From an uncultured Ruminococcus sp. (lineage in GTDB: Bacteria; Bacillota; Clostridia; Oscillospirales; Acutalibacteraceae), in contig CACXIV010000006.1 in assembly GCA_902767845.1 (NCBI GenBank), positions 1 through 57,780 of the forward strand: 57,780 bases of DNA. The letters are read 5' to 3'. The notes below the pieces were generated by a model. The model ran no database searches, was not told the origin of the DNA, and worked only from the letters and a program-made list of their open reading frames with translations. Positions within the stretch are counted from its first letter, which is position 1. Each line of letters opens with the position of its first letter. The position numbers were made by a program, and so were the translations under genes. This document shows, piece after piece, positions 54,428-57,780 of this stretch.

Positions 54428-55606
54428 ATGGATATTAAATCAATCACCAAAGCCGTTTCGACCGTTGGCGGCAAGGTAATGAGGATGAAAACCGGTCACA
54501 AGATCGCTATCGGCGTGGCTACTGCCGTTACAGCGGCGGCTGCCGGCACCATGATAGTCAAAAAGAATCAGGCTAAAAAGCAGGAGAGAAGCATAAAGAG
54601 CCTCATGATCGAGGACGCGGCTAAGCTCCTTCCGCTTTCCGTCAAAAAGCCCGTCGATTTTGAAAAGGGACTTGAAGAAAGCTCAAAGCCCTTTGTAATG
54701 CCCGAGCAGGTCAAAAAAAGTCTCGGACTCGTCGCGCTTGACGACTTTACCGACACCTTTATCCTTGAGCCGAAGAACAAAACGACCGACTGCGTGATCT
54801 TCTATATTCACGGCACGGACTTCTGGACAAATCCAACCAAGTTCCACTACGCCTTCATAAAGAAGCTGTCCAACAAGCTCGGAGCGCAGATCATCCTGCC
54901 GGTATATCCCAAGGCTCCGGCACACACCGCGGTTGAGATACAGAAAATGCTCCTTGACCGCTACATCTATCTGATCGAGGAAAAATCCATCCCTGCCGAC
55001 AGCATCATATTCGCAGGTGACGCCGCGGGCGGCGGTATCGCGCTTTCACTACTGCAAAAGATCAAGTACCAGACTCTGCCCATGCCCAGACAGGCGTTTT
55101 TGATCTCCCCGTGGCTCGACGTCACAAACAGCAACGGCGAGATCGACGTTATCCAACCGTATGATCCCCTGCTCAACGCCGATGCTCTGCGCGACAAGGG
55201 CGAGCAGTACGCAGGCGATCTTGAGCTTACACATCCCGCGGTCAGCCCGATCTACGGCGACCTCACCGGACTTTCAAAGATCACTGTTATCGCCGGTTCA
55301 AGGGAGATATTCTGCGCCGATGTCTACAGGCTCAGGGATATCGCCGACGAGTTCGGGCTTGATATCGACGTTAATGTGTTCAAGAATCAAAACCACTTCT
55401 TCCCCGGACTTCCGATACCCGAAGCCGAGCTTGCTTTCGCGATCATGGCGAGCGAGCTTTACGGAATCGAAGAGTGCGACGAGAGCGAGCTTGAACCAGA
55501 GGAGGACGCCGAACCCGAAGCTCTGCCCGAGGAGACCGACGATACCGAGATCCCCGAGGAAAGCGACGAAGCTGTTGAGGCTGAAACCGAGGAAACAGAA
55601 GAATAA
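54428..55606 (+). CDS. membrane-anchored alpha/beta-hydrolase-fold protein lacking the nucleophile
   Basis: A 392-residue protein with an N-terminal membrane-like segment (about 22-42, KIAIGVATAVTAAAAGTMIV). A hormone-sensitive-lipase-type alpha/beta-hydrolase domain follows (about 100-340) and a very acidic 45-residue tail ends it. The nucleophile elbow GDSAGG reads GDA199AGG, so Ser is Ala. The oxyanion HGGG motif is HGTDF. The histidine region (NHFFPG) remains, but the acid site reads GSREIF. The protein is therefore most likely a binding or scaffold protein. ATG 54428 follows AAGGAGG. Confidence 0.82.
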   Translation: MDIKSITKAVSTVGGKVMRMKTGHKIAIGVATAVTAAAAGTMIVKKNQAKKQERSIKSLMIEDAAKLLPLSVKKPVDFEKGLEESSKPFVMPEQVKKSLGLVALDDFTDTFILEPKNKTTDCVIFYIHGTDFWTNPTKFHYAFIKKLSNKLGAQIILPVYPKAPAHTAVEIQKMLLDRYIYLIEEKSIPADSIIFAGDAAGGGIALSLLQKIKYQTLPMPRQAFLISPWLDVTNSNGEIDVIQPYDPLLNADALRDKGEQYAGDLELTHPAVSPIYGDLTGLSKITVIAGSREIFCADVYRLRDIADEFGLDIDVNVFKNQNHFFPGLPIPEAELAFAIMASELYGIEECDESELEPEEDAEPEALPEETDDTEIPEESDEAVEAETEETEE

Positions 55607-55615
55607 TAAGTATTT

Positions 55616-55646
55616 CGGAGTTCGTTTTATTCGGACTCCGATTTTA
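55616..55646 (+). terminator. terminator after the pseudo-hydrolase gene
   Basis: CGGAGTTCG (55616-55624) pairs with CGGACTCCG (55632-55640) with a wobble near the loop, followed by ATTTTATAT. Confidence 0.75.
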
Positions 55647-55650
55647 TATC

Positions 55651-55693
55651 TGTCGAAAAAACACTTGATTTGCGGCAGTGTATAGATTATAAT
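55651..55693 (+). promoter_or_regulatory. guaA promoter with upstream 0A box
   Basis: TGTCGAA (55651-55657) lies eight bases before TTGATT (55665-55670); TATAAT is at 55688-55693 with a 17-nt spacer. The promoter call is firm; Spo0A binding is inferred from the motif alone. Confidence 0.65.
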
Positions 55694-55723
55694 AAATAAA
55701 AATATAATTAAAGGAGTAAGCCT

Positions 55724-56704
55724 ATGCAAGGAAACGTACGTCCCGAAACAATGGAAAGAATCACAACAGCCGAGCTCGCCAACGCTTTTATTGACGAGCA
55801 GGTAAAGGAATTGAGAGAACAGATCGGCGATAAAAAAGTGCTTTTAGCGCTTTCAGGCGGAGTTGACAGCTCGGTCGTCGCAGCCCTTCTTATCAAGGCG
55901 GTAGGACAACAGCTCGTCTGCGTTCATGTTAACCACGGACTTCTCCGCAAGGGCGAGCCCGAGCAGGTTGTCGAAGTGTTCCGCAACCAAATGAACGCGA
56001 ACCTTATCTATGTCGACGCGGTCGACCGCTTCCTCGACAAGCTCGCGAACGTTGCCGAGCCCGAGAAGAAGAGAAAGATCATCGGCGCCGAGTTCATCAG
56101 AGTGTTTGAGGAAGAGGCGAGAAAGCTCGACGGTATCGAGTTCCTTGCTCAGGGAACTATCTATCCCGATATTTTGGAGAGCGACGGAGTAAAGGCTCAT
56201 CATAACGTCGGCGGACTGCCCGAGGATCTGCAGTTTGAGCTTGTAGAACCCGTCAAACTGCTGTTCAAGGATGAAGTAAGAGTAGTCGGCAAGGCGCTCG
56301 GTCTGCCCGATAACATGGTATTCCGCCAGCCTTTCCCGGGTCCGGGACTCGGAGTACGCTGCCTCGGCGCGATCACACGCGACAGGCTCGAAGCCGTAAG
56401 AGAATCCGACGCTATCCTTCGCGAGGAGTTTGCTAAGAACGGACTCGAGGGCAAGGTATGGCAGTACTTCACGGCGGTTCCCGATTTCAGATCGGTAGGA
56501 GTTAAGGACGGCAAGCGCACCTTTGCGTACCCCGTGATCATCCGCGCGGTGAACACAACCGACGCCATGACCGCCACGGTCGAGGACATACCCTTTGAGC
56601 TTCTTCAGCATATAACAAAGAGGATCACCGCAGAGGTTGAAAATGTTAACCGCGTGCTCTACGACCTCACACCCAAGCCCTGCGCCACGATCGAGTGGGA
56701 ATAA
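55724..56704 (+). CDS. guaA: GMP synthase, ATP-pyrophosphatase subunit only
   Basis: This 326-residue protein equals the C-terminal part of GuaA: the P-loop [14 protein letters not shown] (about 43-56), [49 protein letters not shown] and the terminal KPCATIEWE. It turns XMP into GMP. The usual glutamine amidotransferase domain of about 190 residues is absent, and it has its own promoter and AAAGGAG site, so this is not a visible truncation. It must use free ammonia or a separate amidotransferase, as in archaea. A mobile-element-like region begins just past its 3' end. Confidence 0.92.
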   Translation: MQGNVRPETMERITTAELANAFIDEQVKELREQIGDKKVLLALSGGVDSSVVAALLIKAVGQQLVCVHVNHGLLRKGEPEQVVEVFRNQMNANLIYVDAVDRFLDKLANVAEPEKKRKIIGAEFIRVFEEEARKLDGIEFLAQGTIYPDILESDGVKAHHNVGGLPEDLQFELVEPVKLLFKDEVRVVGKALGLPDNMVFRQPFPGPGLGVRCLGAITRDRLEAVRESDAILREEFAKNGLEGKVWQYFTAVPDFRSVGVKDGKRTFAYPVIIRAVNTTDAMTATVEDIPFELLQHITKRITAEVENVNRVLYDLTPKPCATIEWE

Positions 56705-56905
56705 TCCTCAAACCGTTAAAAAGCGCATAAACAAGCGGTTTTTGCCGTGTGGTTGTCCTCGTTGGCAACAGAATGGCAACATTATTTGAATTATTGTAAA
56801 AATATAGAGCTATCAGATTTTCTGTCAATCTGATAGCTCTTATTATTTTGCCTTGCTTTTAATCTTTATTTAGTTTGTCTTTGAATGCTTCTGCCATAGC
56901 TTCAT
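56705..56905. other. junction between guaA and the mobile-element-like region
   Basis: No gene is seen on the plus strand. It includes two GGCAAC-containing copies (TTGGCAAC near 56763 and ATGGCAAC near 56773), the hairpin at 56806-56840, and the displaced reading frame of the XRE gene (about 56859-56950). If an element is integrated at the guaA 3' end, its left attachment site should fall between about 56690 and 56760. Confidence 0.5.
56806..56845. terminator. strong bidirectional hairpin
   Basis: A perfect 14-bp stem (56806-56819 with 56827-56840) around a seven-base loop, followed by TATTATTTT. It may end guaA transcription and, on the other strand, the XRE gene. Confidence 0.8.
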
Positions 56906-57355
56906 TCAATTCCTGTGAAGGAGCTTTCGCATAATTGACATTGGTGTACTTTTGCTGATTTCGCCATTGCGGTATTTTTCACGTTCGGCACACCAAACGT
57001 GAAGCTCGTCTAAAAGATTTTGTGCTTCTCTGCTGTTGAACGGATCAACACGCATAATAATCTCGCCGTCTCTTTTCTCAATCGTCAGCCCGTAAATATC
57101 CTCTAAGGTAAATAAAGTGTGCATAAGACCTATATAGGAATCAATATCAGGTACGCTTAAAGCGTCAGGAGATATGCCGAATACCTCTGCAAGTTTATTT
57201 GTTAAATCAGCCTTCGGCGTTCTTGTACCTGATTCATATTGCGCCATACGAATATCTGCTGTTTTTTCAGGAAAGCCGACTACCGTTCCTAAATACTTCT
57301 GTGTCATTCCACGCAGATTGCGGAAGAATCTAATTCTTTCACCAATAGCCATCAT
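56906..57355 (-). CDS. XRE-family helix-turn-helix regulator, apparent frameshift near the 3' end
   Basis: A 149-residue protein as read: the XRE helix-turn-helix (about 4-62, GERIRFFRNLRGMTQKYLG...RMAQYESGTRTPKADLTNKLAEVFGIS) and a C-terminal ligand or partner domain. After NGEISK the frame ends in an unlikely tail. One extra base in the T-run at 56950-56953 would instead continue as KYTNVNYAKAPSQELNEA and stop at 56859, giving 165 residues. So the gene is probably frameshifted, or the base was missed in sequencing. The start at 57355 follows AAGGGG. It likely controls the divergent promoters beside it. Confidence 0.8.
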   Translation of the reverse strand: MMAIGERIRFFRNLRGMTQKYLGTVVGFPEKTADIRMAQYESGTRTPKADLTNKLAEVFGISPDALSVPDIDSYIGLMHTLFTLEDIYGLTIEKRDGEIIMRVDPFNSREAQNLLDELHVWCAEREKYRNGEISKSTPMSIMRKLLHRN

Positions 57356-57390
57356 AAATTGCCCCTTTTTATTTTGATATAACCATAATA

Positions 57391-57411
57391 ACATATATGT
57401 TTAGTATATGT
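57391..57411. promoter_or_regulatory. operator-like inverted repeat upstream of the XRE gene
   Basis: ACATATA (57391-57397) and TATATGT (57405-57411) form a perfect 7-bp inverted repeat with a 7-nt centre. It overlaps the XRE gene's own minus-strand promoter (TTGACA-like at about 57415-57410). The 12-mer ATGTTTAGTATA (57397-57408) recurs at 57472-57483 in the opposite promoter. Confidence 0.6.
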
Positions 57412-57456
57412 CAAGACAACCAAAACAAAAAAGTTAAATATTTTCTTCAAATGCAC

Positions 57457-57485
57457 TTGACATAAGCAAAAATGTTTAGTATAAT
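57457..57485 (+). promoter_or_regulatory. strong promoter of the rightward element gene
   Basis: Consensus TTGACA (57457-57462) and TATAAT (57480-57485) with a 17-nt spacer. The second ATGTTTAGTATA copy covers the end of the spacer and the -10, so a bound XRE protein would block it. Confidence 0.82.
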
Positions 57486-57630
57486 GATATTAAACAAATA
57501 GCGTTAAGCTGTTGGTTTAACCGTTGTACGCCACGGTAATGACGTATCCGCTCGGGCGAATCGGAATGCGGTCAGAAAGTATCCGACACTAAATAACAAT
57601 AATATTATTCTTCAGAAAGGGGGAAGTTGA
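57486..57630 (+). promoter_or_regulatory. structured leader before the partial HTH gene
   Basis: About 140 nt without a reading frame of note. ACCGT (57520-57524) pairs with ACGGT (57533-57537); then TGA plus CCGC (57540-57542, 57548-57551) pair with GCGG plus TCA (57568-57574). GTATCCG occurs twice (57544 and about 57579). It resembles no riboswitch I know. Confidence 0.35.
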
Positions 57631-57780
57631 ATGGACGGCACAAGCTTTATGAGTGTTGATGAGGTAGCTCAGACACTGGGAGTTTCTAAATCCTACGCCT
57701 ATAAAATCGTACATCAGCTTAACGCTGAACTTAAGGCAGAAGGCTATTTAACGATTTCGGGGCGAGTAAATAAACAGTAT
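57631..57780 (+). CDS. small helix-turn-helix protein, partial (excisionase-like)
   Basis: The first 50 codons of a gene cut off by the window end. AAAGGGGG lies about seven bases before ATG. The protein reads SFMSVDEVAQTLGVSKSYAYKIVHQLN and then AELKAEGYLTISGRVNKQY. This is the helix-turn-helix pattern of small proteins in integrative conjugative elements of Clostridia, often called excisionase-like or HTH regulator. Its strong XRE-flanked promoter supports a place in a mobile element. Confidence 0.75.
   Translation, partial: MDGTSFMSVDEVAQTLGVSKSYAYKIVHQLNAELKAEGYLTISGRVNKQY

Noticed and set aside
56859-56950. Separate small gene downstream of the XRE regulator
   Set aside because: The frame has no start or ribosome site of its own and reads naturally as the displaced tail of the XRE gene.

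Overview
The window (57,780 bp) looks like chromosome of a low-to-mid GC, endospore-lineage Firmicute of the Clostridia, most like Ruminococcus/Oscillospiraceae. Supporting signs are a spoIVB-spo0A pair, BofA-like and SpoIIM-like proteins, a V-type ATP synthase operon, DUF5685/J-domain neighbours, a second diverged type IIA topoisomerase pair, a PurO-type IMP cyclohydrolase beside a stand-alone AICAR transformylase, strong GGAGG ribosome sites, frequent TTG starts, and TTGACA/TATAAT promoters with 17-nt spacers. Taxonomy is inferred from gene content only.

Layout. 1-760: tRNA-Lys, tRNA-Gln and a duplicated tRNA-Gln 3' tail plus terminator. 761-3324: a small membrane protein and a YhgE/Pip-type membrane protein. 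3382-11984: a nine-gene V/A-ATPase operon (H-C-I-K-F-E-A-B-D). 12133-15708: pcrA helicase followed by a lipoprotein with a beta-lactamase-like fold but no catalytic residues. 15745-19471: a conserved unknown, a convergent HAD phosphatase, then DUF5685, J-domain and membrane proteins. 19476-23648: a 1,370-residue secreted cell-wall protein (SH3b, twelve Ig-like Big_2 modules, GH24-like lysozyme domain interrupted by a second SH3b). 23719-27363: proC and a run of membrane and anchored proteins. 27384-27699: a minus-strand small gene whose promoter contains a LexA box. 27844-35442: pyrE, radC, uvrB and the topoisomerase pair. 35467-39729: secG, bofA-like, DUF4364, nfeD, SPFH and a CmpB-type membrane protein. 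39780-46738: purine operon purE-F-M-N-O-H-D. 46749-48682: spo0A and spoIVB (minus strand). 48701-52536: P-type ATPase and CCA-adding enzyme. 52548-53720: malic enzyme (minus). 53847-54295: RNase P RNA. 54363-56704: a membrane-anchored alpha/beta-hydrolase-fold protein lacking its nucleophile, then an ATP-pyrophosphatase-only GMP synthase. 56806-57780: apparent left edge of a mobile element, with a frameshifted XRE regulator, divergent promoters sharing an operator-like repeat, and the start of a small helix-turn-helix gene.

How the parts work together: the purine operon and guaA supply IMP and GMP, pyrE supplies pyrimidines; pcrA, radC, uvrB, the topoisomerase pair and the LexA-box gene form a DNA maintenance theme; spo0A/spoIVB, with exact TGTCGAA (0A box) motifs upstream of spo0A, the pseudo-hydrolase and guaA, point to a sporulation regulator that may also act on neighbours. 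No CRISPR array, rRNA, complete insertion sequence or convincing riboswitch was seen. The most unusual items are the two catalytically dead hydrolase-fold surface proteins, the lysozyme domain split by an SH3b module, the LexA-controlled small gene, the stand-alone GMP synthase subunit at a mobile-element junction, and the duplicated tRNA tail.
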